64,000 nt of DNA from Streptomyces aureoverticillatus (GTDB lineage: Bacteria > Actinomycetota > Actinomycetes > Streptomycetales > Streptomycetaceae), in assembly GCF_014649395.1 (NCBI RefSeq), contig NZ_BMSY01000002.1, positions 372,001 to 436,000 on the forward strand. Direction: 5' to 3'. A program made the translations under genes and the position numbers. Below, piece after piece: positions 26,543 to 35,506 of this stretch. Position 1 is the stretch's first letter, and the number at the start of each line of letters is the position of its first letter. The notes below the pieces were generated by a model, which was given only the letters and a program-made list of their open reading frames with translations, ran no database searches and had not been told where the DNA came from.

Positions 26543-26839
26543 ATGAGGGTCATGCTGAGAGCGCATCTGGACACCCAGATCTCGAACGAGGCGCTCAAGA
26601 GCGGCAAACTGCCGAAGATCATGCAGACGCTGACGGAACGGCTCAAGCCCGAGGCGGCCTACTTCGGCCCCAGCAAGGGCGGGCGGTGCTGCACCTTTGT
26701 CTTCGACATGCAGGACAGTTCACAGCTGCCCACGATCGCGGAGCCGCTCTTCGAGGGTCTCGGCGCGAAGATCGAGATCCAGCCGGTGATGAACAGCGAA
26801 GACCTGCAGAAGGGCCTTGCGGCGCTGCAACAGGGCTGA
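26543..26839 (+). CDS. Small conserved hypothetical protein
   Basis: A 98-aa cytosolic protein starting at ATG 26543, with GGAAGGAA about 8 nt upstream. The sequence MRVMLRAHLDTQISNEALKS, the central AAYFGPSKGGRCCTFVFDM and the C-terminal KIEIQPVMNSEDLQKGLAAL fit a small ferredoxin-like alpha/beta fold, of the kind found in DUF3303-like and antibiotic monooxygenase-like proteins. I do not assign a function. It is monocistronic and convergent with the surface protein gene. The 260-nt gap upstream (26283-26542) must hold the divergent ettA promoter and this gene's promoter; I see no clear boxes. Confidence 0.78.
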   Translation: MRVMLRAHLDTQISNEALKSGKLPKIMQTLTERLKPEAAYFGPSKGGRCCTFVFDMQDSSQLPTIAEPLFEGLGAKIEIQPVMNSEDLQKGLAALQQG

Positions 26840-26859
26840 GGCTGACCTCCCCGTCCCGA

Positions 26860-26884
26860 CCACCGCCCGGGCATCCCGGGCGGT
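26860..26884. terminator. Bidirectional terminator hairpin
   Basis: A perfect 11-bp stem, CACCGCCCGGG-CAT-CCCGGGCGGTG, lies between the stop codons of two convergent genes (26839 and 26906). Confidence 0.85.
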
Positions 26885-26905
26885 GACCAGGTGATCATGT
26901 TCCGC

Positions 26906-28387
26906 TCACTCCTCGGACGAGGTCGCCTCCGCGGGCCCCGCCGGATCCTTCTTCTTGCGCAGCAGGAACACCGCTCCGCCGCCCACCACGACCAGGGCGA
27001 TCGCGATACCGGCTATCAGGGGTGTCGCGTTCGAGCCGCCGGTTTCCGCGAGGTCGCCGCCGGAGGTGCCGCCGGCGGACGCGGGGCTCGGCTCGGGTGC
27101 GGGCTGCGCCTTGCCGCCGACGGCGACCGCGCTGCCCTCGGTCTTGCAGTCGAGCACTCCCTTGAACCGCTTCTCGAATCCGCCCGGCCCCATGATCGTG
27201 AAGTCGTAGGGCTGGTCCTCCTGCAGCGGTATCGTCACCGTCCGTGACTCACCGGCCTTGATGGTGTGCTTGGTCCCCATCAGGCTGAAGGTGAATGCCG
27301 CGTCCCCCTTGTTGCTCGCCGTGATGTCCACGCCGCCCTTGGCGCAGTTCTTCTCGGCGGACAGCGCGGGGATGGCGCCCTTCTGCGCCCAGTGCGCCGT
27401 CGCCGCGGCGGACACCGTCGACTCGCTGGAGCCCGCGAGTATCTGCGTCTGGCTGCGCGTCTCGGAGGTGAAGGCCCGCCCGACCGGCACGGTCGTCGAC
27501 GCCTGCACCTCCAGCGAGGCCGTCCCGTCCGGCGTGCCCTTCGGCACGTCGAAGTACAGCCGACTGCCGTCGCCCGCCGTCTTGATCCGCTTGCCGTCCT
27601 TGCCGACGACCTTCACTCCGCTCGCCGAGTCCGCGGGCGGCGTGACGCTCACGCTCTCCGCGTCGGTCCGCACGGTCACCGGGCCGAGCCGCTTTCCCGC
27701 GTGCCCCGAGACGGCCGGCGGCTCCAGCGTCAGCGACGCCTTCGGCTCCGGGCTGTTGCGCGCGCTGCGCTGCAGATAGTCCGCGAGCTTCTCGGCCCGG
27801 GGGTCGACGGCCTGCACCTTGACCTTGTCGGAGTAGCGCCATATCGCCACCTGTGTGCCGGCCGCGGCCGACTCCTCGGTGAGCGAGTCCGCGCCCGCCT
27901 TCCTCGCCAGCTCGGCGAGGTTGTTCACCTGGGGGTAGGAGTGCTGCAGGATCCAGCGGATCTTGCCCGCCCGGGGGTTGCCGTTCAGGGACGTGCCGCT
28001 CCAGGGGGTCTCCTGGTACTTCGCGTCCTTCTGCGTGGGGTTGTGGACGTCGACGCAGTACGTCTGCAGGGTGCCGCCGTTGTCCACGGCCATCTCGAAG
28101 AGGCCCGCGGGGATCTTCTGGCTGCCGCCGTCCTCACGGATGACCGCCTGGCCGTACGTCTTCAGGCCGCCGAGCGTCGCGCTCGCCCCGCCTCGGTGCT
28201 GAGGGGTGTCCACCGCCGTGGCCGCGCTCGCGGTGCCCGACACGCCCGCCACTGCGAGCCCGGAGGCGGCCGCCACGGCGGCGAGGCGGGCGGCGGCTCT
28301 CTGCCCCCGAACTCGGCCCTGGCTTCTCAGGGGCGACGACGTCACGAACGACTTGACCGACGAACACCCTGACAACGCTGAAAACAC
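26906..28387 (-). CDS. Sortase-anchored surface protein with a TQXA thioester domain
   Basis: A 493-aa cell-wall protein. GTG at 28387 is chosen because GGAGGGG lies 6-7 nt upstream; the ATG ten codons earlier has no site. A signal peptide (about 1-57, ending TASAA) precedes a thioester domain with Cys111 in YCVDV and Gln179 in TQVAIWRYS. These residues form an internal Cys-Gln thioester, which in Gram-positive adhesins bonds covalently to host or surface amines. An Ig-like DUF11-type region follows, then the sorting signal LAETG (446-450), a membrane helix and KKK. LAETG is the class E sortase motif of Streptomyces. It is a possible adhesin on hyphae or spores. Confidence 0.9.
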   Translation of the reverse strand: MFSALSGCSSVKSFVTSSPLRSQGRVRGQRAAARLAAVAAASGLAVAGVSGTASAATAVDTPQHRGGASATLGGLKTYGQAVIREDGGSQKIPAGLFEMAVDNGGTLQTYCVDVHNPTQKDAKYQETPWSGTSLNGNPRAGKIRWILQHSYPQVNNLAELARKAGADSLTEESAAAGTQVAIWRYSDKVKVQAVDPRAEKLADYLQRSARNSPEPKASLTLEPPAVSGHAGKRLGPVTVRTDAESVSVTPPADSASGVKVVGKDGKRIKTAGDGSRLYFDVPKGTPDGTASLEVQASTTVPVGRAFTSETRSQTQILAGSSESTVSAAATAHWAQKGAIPALSAEKNCAKGGVDITASNKGDAAFTFSLMGTKHTIKAGESRTVTIPLQEDQPYDFTIMGPGGFEKRFKGVLDCKTEGSAVAVGGKAQPAPEPSPASAGGTSGGDLAETGGSNATPLIAGIAIALVVVGGGAVFLLRKKKDPAGPAEATSSEE

Positions 28388-28401
28388 AGAAATCCCCTCC
28401 G

Positions 28402-28437
28402 GGCGGGACCCATTCACATGGGGGGACTGGTCCCGCC
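28402..28437 (-). promoter_or_regulatory. Leader hairpin upstream of the surface protein gene
   Basis: The arms GGCGGGACC (28402-28410) and GGTCCCGCC (28429-28437) are perfectly complementary. The stem ends directly before the GGAGGGG ribosome binding site in the mRNA leader, so it could affect translation. The remaining leader and upstream DNA to 28679 is comparatively AT-rich (around CGATCCGAATCGGAATCG) and probably contains the promoter. Confidence 0.5.
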
Positions 28438-28679
28438 AGCAGATTCAACCGAGCAGGTTCACCTGCCGATCGCCCCGTTCAGACCTCAACCGCCCCACGG
28501 AGCCACGCCCGGAATCCTAGGGACGTGGCGCATCGCGATTCCCGGTAGTGCCATCTGATAACCGATCCGAATCGGAATCGTTATCGACAACGCCCCTTCT
28601 GAGCTGGGCATATCGACAAATCCATGGTTCCGCTTCGTGCGCCGTGCACCGGGGCGGGCATACGACCCGCCCTGCGGCA

Positions 28680-29261
28680 TCACCCGACCGGAGCCGCGTC
28701 CAGCTCCCGCTCGGTCTCCAGCCCTGTCTCCGTCCTTGTCTCCAGCCCGGCCCCCATCCCCGTCTCCTGCTCGGGCTCCGTCGCCTGGGACTGTGGCCGG
28801 GGTTCGGGCTGAGGCTGTGACTGGGGCCGCGCGGGGAGCTCGAACTCCGGCTCATCCGCCGTCCCCCGCACGGGACTTCGCTCCTTTTCGGAGGAGTCCG
28901 TCGACCTGCCCGAGCGTCGGAACGCCGACGTTCCGCGCGCGAGGTCGTGTCCGATGGCGTAGGCGTCGATGTCCACCGACCGCCAGTGCTGCCCGCCCCG
29001 CTCCTCGTCCCGCACCCTCAACCTGCCCTGCACGATGACCGGTTCACCCACCGCCAGCGAGCCTTGCGTGTTGACGCCCAGCTGCCGCCAGGCCCACACC
29101 GTGAAGAAGTTGGTGTGCCCGTCCGTCCAGGCGTTGCGCGTGCGGTCGAAGTGACGTGCCGTCACCGCGATCCGAAAGCGTGTCACCGGTCCGGACGGGA
29201 GCTCCCGGAACACCGGTGTCGTCGCCACGTTCCCCACCACCGTCACCATCGTGTCGTTCAT
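28680..29261 (-). CDS. Single-stranded DNA-binding protein-like (SSB family)
   Basis: A 193-aa OB-fold protein. ATG at 29261 (MNDTMVTVVGNVATTP) follows GGGAGGGG. The SSB domain (about 1-110) includes FRIAVTARHFDR, FFTVWAWRQLG and VGEPVIVQGRLRVRDEE. The C-terminal tail is rich in Gln/Pro/Glu/Thr with QPQPEPRPQSQ-type repeats and ends ELDAAPVG. It therefore lacks the acidic DDDIPF-type tip with which the replicative SSB recruits partners. It is probably a paralogue, as in other Streptomyces where a second SSB acts in sporulation; that role is inferred. Confidence 0.88.
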   Translation of the reverse strand: MNDTMVTVVGNVATTPVFRELPSGPVTRFRIAVTARHFDRTRNAWTDGHTNFFTVWAWRQLGVNTQGSLAVGEPVIVQGRLRVRDEERGGQHWRSVDIDAYAIGHDLARGTSAFRRSGRSTDSSEKERSPVRGTADEPEFELPARPQSQPQPEPRPQSQATEPEQETGMGAGLETRTETGLETERELDAAPVG

Positions 29262-29532
29262 GCCGACCCCTCCCTCGTCCACCCGCGTGCGGGCCCGTCC
29301 CGCACGGCCGCGGCTGTGTCCGCAGCCGCTCATGTCCGCCTTCGCGTTTCCCACGTCGGCGGCGGCTGCGATCTCAGACTGCACCCGCCGGGCCGGGCTC
29401 CGCTGAGCCCTGTGTCCTACCACCGAGTTGTGGACAACTCCGTCACCCGACGGCGCCGTTCCGCTTCCTCGCGGCTCCCCAGGGCCGCCACGGCGCCGCC
29501 GCGCCGCCCCTCAAAGCCCTCCCACCGCCGCC

Positions 29533-31737
29533 TCAGGCCCGCCGAGCCACCCGCACGTACTGCTCCCGGACCTCCCGGTACCGCAACAGCTCCGCCGCCA
29601 CCGGATCCAGCACCCGCGCCCGCCCACACCCCGCTGCCGCCTCCCGCAACCGCCGCTCGGCCTCGTACCCGTACCGCCGCGCCGGTCCCCGCGCCGCCAG
29701 CCCGCTGGCCCACTCCACGCACGGCCCGCCGACGATGCCCATGGCCATCAGAAGCACCGGCACGCCCAGGTTCGGCTCCGCGACGCCGACAATCTGCCCC
29801 ACCAGCCACAGCCCGCCGACGACCTGAAGCAACGTCATCGCGGCCTGCGCCAGGACCGCGACCGGCCACCAGCCGGGCCGCGGCGGCCGCCCGTCCGGCA
29901 GCGCGGCCCGCAGGGCCAGCTCGTCGAGGGCCTCCGGCAGCCCCTGCGCGCCGCGCGCGGCCGACTCCCGTACGGCCTGCCCCCAGGGCGCGGGCAGCCC
30001 GGTCGCCGCCTCGTCGGCCACGGTGCGCACGGCGTGCTCCACGCGCGCGCGTGCCGTCGACTCCTCGTCCGCCGGGGGCCGCAGGACGTGCCTGCCTGTG
30101 GTGTACGGGGAGCGCTGCGCCTCGTACCAGCGCCACAGCCGCAGCCAGGGCGCGGAGCACGCCTTGCCCGCGTGCCTGCGCCAGGCCCGTTCGGCGGCCT
30201 GCCCGGCCGCGGCCGCGCCCACCGCCTCCGCGAGCCGGTCGGAGAACTCCTCGCGCGCCTCCTCGCTGAGCCCGATCGCGCCCCGCGCGGACGCGGACCC
30301 CGCCCCGCATGCGTACACCGGCCGCAGCCGCGCCGCAGCCGCGTCCAGGTCCGCCTCGATGCGCCGCACCGCGGCTCCCCGTTCGCGCGTGAACTGTCCG
30401 AGCACCTCCCGGAGTTCATCGACCCCCTCACCGGTGAGGGCGGACAGCGCGAGCACCGTGGCACCGGGCTCGCCGTGTTCGCCGAGTGCGATGCCGTCCT
30501 CGTCGAGCAGCCGCCGCAGGTCGTCGAGCACCTGGTCGGCGGCTTCTCCGGGGAGGCGGTCCACCTGGTTGAGCACGACGAACATGACCTCCGCGTGTCC
30601 CGCCATCGGCCGCAGATAGCGCTCGTGCAGCATCGCGTCGGCGTACTTCTCCGGGTCGACGACCCAGATGACCGCGTCGACGAGCCCGAGGATCCGGTCC
30701 ACGTGCTCGCGGTGGTCGGCCGCCGCCGAGTCGTGGTCGGGCAGATCGACGAGTACGAGGCCCTGCAGAACCTGCGTGTCGGGCCCCTGGAGCGGCCGTC
30801 TGCGCAGCCGCCCGGGGATGCCGAGCCGGTCGAGCAGCCCGGCGGCGCCGTCCGTCCAGCTGCACCCGATGGGTGCGGCGGTGGTCGGCCTGCGTAGGCC
30901 GGTCTCCGAGATCATCACTCCCGCGAGAGCGTTGAAGAGCGTCGACTTGCCGCTCCCCGTGGCGCCCGCGAGAGCGACGACGGTGTGCCGGTCGGACAGC
31001 CGCCGGCGGGCCGCGGCCTCGTCGAGCACCTGCCCGGCCTCCGCGAGCGTCTTGCTGTCGAGCCGCGTACGGGAGAGCCCGATGAGTTCGCGCAGCGCGT
31101 CCAGCCGACCCCGCAGGCCCCCTTCGTAGGCGACGGTCGTGTGCTGCGTGGCGGCGTCGTTCTCGTACGGAGAGTGGGTGTCGTACGCGGCCGACTCTCC
31201 GTAGGAGGGCGACGTCTCCGGAGACGACGAACCGGAGGCCCCTGCTCCGGGCGCCGCTCCCGTCACCGCCGCGAAGTCGCCGGCCGCCGTGGAGGCACCC
31301 ACCACCACGCGCCGCGCGATGAGCCCGTCGTCCCAGGCACGTTCGCCGTCCTCCGCGCGGTCACCGTCTTCATCGCCCTCACCGGCGCGCGAGTCCTGCT
31401 CTGCGTAGCTGGAGCGCCTGGAGTGACTGAAACGACTGGAGTAGCTGGAGGAACCAGAGAAGTCAGATGGGGCAGAGCTTTCAGAGAGGCCAGAGGGATC
31501 AAGGGCATCAGGAGCAGCAGAGGCATCAGGAGCAGCAAGGGCATCAGAGACACCGGAGACATCGGAGCGGTCCACGCCCTCCGAGTTCTCCGAGCCGTCC
31601 AACCCCTCCAACGCCTCCAAGCCCTGCGAGCCCTGCGGGCCTTCCAAGTCATCCACGTCATCGAGGTCGTCCGTGGGGTCGGTGTGACCCGTGTGGTCGG
31701 TGTCGGTGTGGCCCGTGACGGCGGTCACCGCGGTCAC
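29533..31737 (-). CDS. Dynamin/YfjP-like GTPase, second of a pair
   Basis: A 734-aa GTPase. GTG at 31737 overlaps the upstream GTPase stop (GTGA). An extended acidic Ser/Ala/Asp-rich N-terminus (about 1-170, probably disordered) precedes the GTPase domain, with P-loop [16 protein letters not shown], switch [18 protein letters not shown] as G3, and NQVD as G4. The C-terminal half holds helical segments and two membrane helices (about 645-690: [20 protein letters not shown] and [10 protein letters not shown]). Paired GTPases of this kind are conserved in Streptomyces; membrane remodelling or division-associated roles are known for dynamin pairs in this genus (DynA/DynB), but these may be a separate YfjP-type pair. 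Confidence 0.85.
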   Translation of the reverse strand: MTAVTAVTGHTDTDHTGHTDPTDDLDDVDDLEGPQGSQGLEALEGLDGSENSEGVDRSDVSGVSDALAAPDASAAPDALDPSGLSESSAPSDFSGSSSYSSRFSHSRRSSYAEQDSRAGEGDEDGDRAEDGERAWDDGLIARRVVVGASTAAGDFAAVTGAAPGAGASGSSSPETSPSYGESAAYDTHSPYENDAATQHTTVAYEGGLRGRLDALRELIGLSRTRLDSKTLAEAGQVLDEAAARRRLSDRHTVVALAGATGSGKSTLFNALAGVMISETGLRRPTTAAPIGCSWTDGAAGLLDRLGIPGRLRRRPLQGPDTQVLQGLVLVDLPDHDSAAADHREHVDRILGLVDAVIWVVDPEKYADAMLHERYLRPMAGHAEVMFVVLNQVDRLPGEAADQVLDDLRRLLDEDGIALGEHGEPGATVLALSALTGEGVDELREVLGQFTRERGAAVRRIEADLDAAAARLRPVYACGAGSASARGAIGLSEEAREEFSDRLAEAVGAAAAGQAAERAWRRHAGKACSAPWLRLWRWYEAQRSPYTTGRHVLRPPADEESTARARVEHAVRTVADEAATGLPAPWGQAVRESAARGAQGLPEALDELALRAALPDGRPPRPGWWPVAVLAQAAMTLLQVVGGLWLVGQIVGVAEPNLGVPVLLMAMGIVGGPCVEWASGLAARGPARRYGYEAERRLREAAAGCGRARVLDPVAAELLRYREVREQYVRVARRA
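31503..31556 (-). repeat. 18-nt tandem repeat inside the GTPase N-terminus
   Basis: Three imperfect 18-nt units (GGCATCAGGAGCAGC-type on the plus strand) encode the AAPDA(S/L) repeats of the disordered N-terminal extension. The surrounding 31380-31720 part has lower GC and simple-sequence character. Confidence 0.7.
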
Positions 31738-33410
31738 CTCTCCTTCTGCAGTACGGAAAGCGCGGCGATGAGCTCGGCCTGGGGCTCCGGGTTGACGTCG
31801 AGTGCGTCGAGGGGGGCCAGGCGCCGCTCCCGCTCCGCGCCGAGGACCTTGTCCAGGTAGTCGGTGAGCAGCCGGCCGCCGCGGTCGCGCAGCCGCAGCG
31901 CGCCGTGGGCGCCGATGCGTTCGGCCAGGGTCTCTCCGGCGGTGCGTGCCCGCCGCCCGCCCAGCAGGGCGGTGGCGAGCAGCGCGGCGACGACTTCGGC
32001 GTCGGGCAGGGCGTTCTTGTCGGCGCGATCGAGGGCGCGCACCTCGTCCTCGGCGTGTTCCTCGAGTTCGCGCCGCCAGCGCCGTACGGCTACGCCGATG
32101 CGGTGTTCGGGGCTGTCGTCGTCTTCGTAGAGGGCTGTTTCGTGGCGTGAGCCGTGGCGGAGGAGCCCAGGGGCCCGGGCTGCCGGCTCGCGCCGCCACG
32201 CGTCGTCGATGCGTTCGTCGGCGGCCGTGACGGCGCACAGCAGGAGCGCCTCCAGGCTCTCGGCGATGGCGTCCAGGAGTTCTTCGGGGCCGCAGTCGAG
32301 CGGGTAGGCGCGCCAGCGCTTCAGGGCGTCTCCGGCGAGCGCGGCGCCCGCCTGCAGGCGTTCCCGTACGCGCGCGTGCTCGCTTTCGTACGCGTCGTCG
32401 ACGGCGGAGGTGAGCCGCAGGGCGGCCGCGTACTGGGCGGCGACGGCGGCGGCGAGTTCCGGCATGCGGGCGTTCAGTGAGGCGAGGACTCCGTAGGCGG
32501 TGCGTTCGATGGCCTGTTTGCGGGAGGACGGTTCCTGTACGCGGTGTGCGAGCCAGACGCGCAGCGGCTCGACGGCGGTGGCCGGCAGGAGTCCGCCGCC
32601 GCCTGCGGACTCGGGCAGCTCAGGGACGGTGAAGCGCGGTACGTCGCCGAGTCCGGCCTTGGTGAGGAGGGCGCCGTACTGCCGTGACACCTCGCCGACG
32701 ACCTGGTGGGGGACACGGTCCAGGACGGTGACGAGGGTGGCGTCGTGCTCCTTGGCGGTGCGCAGCAGGTGCCAGGGCACGGCGTCGGCGTACCGGGATG
32801 CCGTGGTGACCATCACCCACACGTCGGCGGCGCAGATCAGCTCGGCGGCGAGGACGCGGTTGTCGGCGACCAGGGAGTCGATGTCGGGGGCGTCGAGGAG
32901 GGCGAGGCCGCGGGGCAGCGTGTCGGCGGTCTCGACGCGCAGCAGCCGTTCGCCGTCCGGTCCCACTCCGTTGGCCCCCTCCCCCTCCCGCCGGGGCACC
33001 CACACGCGCGTGAGCTGCGGCAGGACGCGCATGCCCGAGAACCAGTGCTGATCCTCCGGGTGGCACACCAGGACGGGCGTGCGGGTGGTGGGCCGGAGCA
33101 CACCCGCCTCGCTGACCTGTCGTCCCACCAGAGAGTTCACGAGCGTGGACTTGCCCGCGCCGGTGGAGCCGCCGACAACGGCCAGCAAGGGCGCTTCGGG
33201 TGCCCGTAGCCGGGGCACCAGATAGTCGTCGAGCTGTGCGAGAAGCTCGTCCCGGTTGGCCCGCGCGCGTGGCGCCCCCGGCAGGGGGAGCGGAAAGCGT
33301 GCGGCGGCGACACGCTCACGCAGGGCGGAGAGTGCGTCAAGCAGTTGAGGCCGTACGTCCAAGGTCACCACATGCGAAGAATGCCCAATTTTGACAGCTT
33401 TCTGAAGCAT
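31734..33410 (-). CDS. Dynamin/YfjP-like GTPase, first of a pair
   Basis: A 558-aa GTPase. ATG at 33410 ([15 protein letters not shown]) is used, with a weak AGGGG upstream; GTG codons 13-14 residues later ([11 protein letters not shown]) are an alternative start. The P-loop is [20 protein letters not shown]2 is [13 protein letters not shown]3 is [10 protein letters not shown]; and the G4 region shows [10 protein letters not shown] in place of a clean NKxD. The C-terminal half is helical and Arg/Ala-rich. No clear membrane helix is seen, unlike its partner, so the two may form a soluble-membrane heteromer. The two genes overlap by 4 nt and are surely co-expressed. Confidence 0.85.
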   Translation of the reverse strand: MLQKAVKIGHSSHVVTLDVRPQLLDALSALRERVAAARFPLPLPGAPRARANRDELLAQLDDYLVPRLRAPEAPLLAVVGGSTGAGKSTLVNSLVGRQVSEAGVLRPTTRTPVLVCHPEDQHWFSGMRVLPQLTRVWVPRREGEGANGVGPDGERLLRVETADTLPRGLALLDAPDIDSLVADNRVLAAELICAADVWVMVTTASRYADAVPWHLLRTAKEHDATLVTVLDRVPHQVVGEVSRQYGALLTKAGLGDVPRFTVPELPESAGGGGLLPATAVEPLRVWLAHRVQEPSSRKQAIERTAYGVLASLNARMPELAAAVAAQYAAALRLTSAVDDAYESEHARVRERLQAGAALAGDALKRWRAYPLDCGPEELLDAIAESLEALLLCAVTAADERIDDAWRREPAARAPGLLRHGSRHETALYEDDDSPEHRIGVAVRRWRRELEEHAEDEVRALDRADKNALPDAEVVAALLATALLGGRRARTAGETLAERIGAHGALRLRDRGGRLLTDYLDKVLGAERERRLAPLDALDVNPEPQAELIAALSVLQKER

Positions 33411-33699
33411 ATGGGCACCCCTGCGCGCCGATCGGCCACGCGCGAGGGAAGGGGCGACTGGGGCGCAGGCATAACGAGTGCACAACACCCGGGGCGCCAG
33501 ACGCCAAAAGCGATGCGAGATTCGCACCTGCCTGCGATTATCAGGACCGCTTCACCGAACCTCCACATCGCGCGGCGGAGGTGAAGCACCAGGGACAAGC
33601 CACCAGGAGCCCTATCCTTGTCCCCGGTCCATGGTCCACGGCCCCCGGCAGGGTCACGGACCACCCCACACCGGGCTCCAGGCCACCGGCCACTACCCG

Positions 33700-33772
33700 G
33701 CCCCCGTAGCTCAGTGGATAGAGCAGGTGCCTTCTAAGCACTTGGCCGCAGGTTCGAGTCCTGCCGGGGGCG
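33700..33772 (+). tRNA. tRNA-Arg, anticodon TCT
   Basis: A 73-nt cloverleaf. The acceptor GCCCCCG pairs with CGGGGGC and the discriminator is G. The D arm is GCTC...GAGC. The anticodon stem GTGC/GCAC encloses the loop CTTCTAA (anticodon TCT), and the T arm is GCAGG-TTCGAGT-CCTGC. It decodes the rare AGA/AGG Arg codons. CCA is not encoded. Confidence 0.96.
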
Positions 33773-33792
33773 CTTTCGCTCGTCCAGGTTCC

Positions 33793-33819
33793 GGCCCTCC
33801 CTACGGGAAGGGCCTTTTT
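33793..33819 (+). terminator. Rho-independent terminator after tRNA-Arg
   Basis: GGCCCTCCC-TAC-GGGAAGGGCC stem followed by TTTTT, 20 nt past the tRNA. Confidence 0.88.
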
Positions 33820-33966
33820 GCTGGTCATGGGCACGTTAGCGGGTGGGCCGTAGCGACGCGGCAAGACCTCGGGGGCGAAAATTGATCGTCTACGATCGCG
33901 GCTGAGGGCTTGTGCCGGACGTCGTTGATGGGCCCACGGGCGGGCCCCCGTAGCAGAGGATCATCA

Positions 33967-34961
33967 GTGTCGAGCCTCATACGCTCTTTCTGGGTCATGT
34001 CCCCGGGAAAGGGTGAAATCGTGACTTCGGGCCCGCCTGCCCGCCTGCCCGCCTGCTGATACCGACGAGGTCGTAGTACAGACCCAGTACTCGGCGATCA
34101 GCCGCGGCACGGAATCGCTGTTCTATCTCGGCCGGGTGCCTGCGAGTCAGTACGCGGCCATGCGTGCTCCTTTCCAGGAGGGCGACCTTCCCGGACCCGT
34201 CAAGTACGGGTACCTCAATGTCGGTCGGGTGCGGGAAGGCCCGGCGGAGCTGGTGGGCCGCACCGTCTTCAGCCTGTATCCGCACCAGACCCTGTTCCGC
34301 GTCCCGGCTGGAGCCGTCACCCCGGTACCCGACGAGGTGCCGCCGGAGCGCGCCGTGCTGGCAGGGATTCGTCGAGACCGCGCTCAACTCGTTGTGGGAC
34401 GCGCCGCCGCGGATCGGCGACCGGATCGCGGTCGTGGGCGCGGGCATGGTCGGCTGCTGCGTGGCCGCTCTCCTGGCCCGCTTTCCCGGGGTCCGCGTGC
34501 AGCTCGTCGATGTCGACCCGGCCCGCACCGAGGTCGCCGCGGCGCTCGGCGTCGCTTTCGCCCCTCCCGAGCAGGCGGCAGACGGCTGCGATCTCGTCTT
34601 CCACGCCAGCGCCACCGAGGCCGGGCTCCGACGCTCCCTCGAATTGCTCGCCCCCGAGGGCTCCGTGGTCGATCTGAGCTGGTACGGGGACCAGCCGGTG
34701 ACCCTGCCGCTCGGGGAGTTCTTCCACTCCCGGCGCTTGTCGCTGCGCAGCAGCCAGGTCGGCGCCCTTCCGCCGGAGCGGCGCGGCCGACGCACGACCG
34801 CCGAGCGGCTCGGCCTGGCGCTCGACCTGCTACGGGACCCGGTCTTCGACGTACTGATCACCGGCGAGTCCCATTTCGACGAACTCCCGCAGGTCATGGC
34901 CGACATCGCCGCAGGCGGACAGCGCGGGCTCTGCCACCGCATCCGCTACGGCCCCGGCTGA
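33967..34961 (+). pseudogene. Zinc-dependent alcohol dehydrogenase, two frameshifts
   Basis: The remnant of a medium-chain dehydrogenase-like protein. GTG at 33967, with AGAGGA 6 nt upstream, begins SSLIRSFWVMSPGKGEI; this frame stops at 34057-34059 (TGA) after three copies of CCCGCCTG. Reading continues in the +1 frame as [20 protein letters not shown] up to about 34363. There an extra base in GGGATTCGTC shifts the frame again to [14 protein letters not shown], then the NAD site [21 protein letters not shown], to the stop at 34961. Removing two of the three 8-nt repeats restores the first junction exactly ([11 protein letters not shown]). The second break could be a real mutation or a sequencing error. 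With the PTPS and RibD-like genes it formed a small conserved cassette. Confidence 0.85.
34032..34055 (+). repeat. Three tandem CCCGCCTG 8-mers at a frameshift site
   Basis: Three perfect copies of an 8-nt unit lie within the 5' part of the alcohol dehydrogenase gene. A copy number of 1 (or 4) would keep the frame open; the present 3 copies close it. Slippage of such a repeat is a plausible cause of the break. Confidence 0.9.
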
Positions 34962-34980
34962 CCCGCGCCTGCACCGTCCC

Positions 34981-35074
34981 TTCGACTCCCTTCGACCCCC
35001 TTCGACTCCCTTCGACTCCCTTCGGCCCCCTTCGACCCCCTCGACTCCCTCGACTCCCCCTCGGCTCCCCTCGA
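34981..35074 (+). repeat. TTCGACTCCC tandem repeats upstream of the PTPS-like gene
   Basis: Six consecutive 10-nt units of TTCG(A/G)C(T/C)CCC occupy 34981-35040, followed by 9-11-nt variants to 35074. The array fills the leader between the pseudogene and the PTPS-like gene; the ribosome binding site GGAGAAG follows immediately. Confidence 0.88.
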
Positions 35075-35095
35075 CAACGTCCCTTCGGAGAAGTC

Positions 35096-35494
35096 ATGTT
35101 CACCGTCACCGTCCGCGATCACCTCATGGTCGCTCACAGCTTCCGTGGTGAGGTCTTCGGACCCGCGCAGCGCCTGCACGGAGCGACGTATCTGGTCGAC
35201 GCGACCTTCCAGCGCCCGCACCTGGACAGCGACAACCTCGTCGTCGACATGGGCCTGGCGGCCAAGGAGCTGCACGGAGTCGTCGCAGCGCTGTCCTATC
35301 GGAACCTCGACGAGGACCCCGACTTCGCCGGAATCAACACGACCACGGAGTTTCTGGCCAAGGTCGTCGCCGACCGCCTCGCCGAACGCATAGGCGCCGG
35401 CGCGCTCGGCCCCGGCGCCCGCCACCTGACCGGGCTCACCGTGCGGCTCCACGAATCGCACATAGCGTGGGCCGACTACCACCGCGCCCTCTGA
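35096..35494 (+). CDS. 6-pyruvoyl-tetrahydropterin synthase-like protein
   Basis: A 132-aa PTPS/QueD-fold protein starting at ATG 35096 after GGAGAAG. His14 in VAHSF and His28 in LHGATY mark the zinc site, but the usual HGH is H28-G29-A30, so one of the three canonical histidine ligands is missing. The expected catalytic Cys is also not in its normal place. [17 protein letters not shown] and [15 protein letters not shown] fit the family body, and [11 protein letters not shown] replaces the ES-containing C-terminal motif. It probably acts on a pterin- or purine-derived substrate in an uncharacterised pathway with its neighbours. It is not a normal QueD: no queC, queE or queF is nearby. Confidence 0.82.
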   Translation: MFTVTVRDHLMVAHSFRGEVFGPAQRLHGATYLVDATFQRPHLDSDNLVVDMGLAAKELHGVVAALSYRNLDEDPDFAGINTTTEFLAKVVADRLAERIGAGALGPGARHLTGLTVRLHESHIAWADYHRAL

Positions 35495-35506
35495 CCGGCC
35501 CCGGTC

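Noticed and set aside
34136..35494. A single 452-codon protein joining the dehydrogenase and PTPS-like gene
   Set aside because: After about 34363 the frame is a shadow of the true dehydrogenase frame (which continues in another frame), then it merely happens to be open into the PTPS-like gene, which has its own ATG and binding site.
35096..35494. QueD of a queuosine or 7-deazapurine pathway
   Set aside because: No queC, queE, queF or folE nearby and the zinc-site residues differ; a separate PTPS-like subfamily is more likely.
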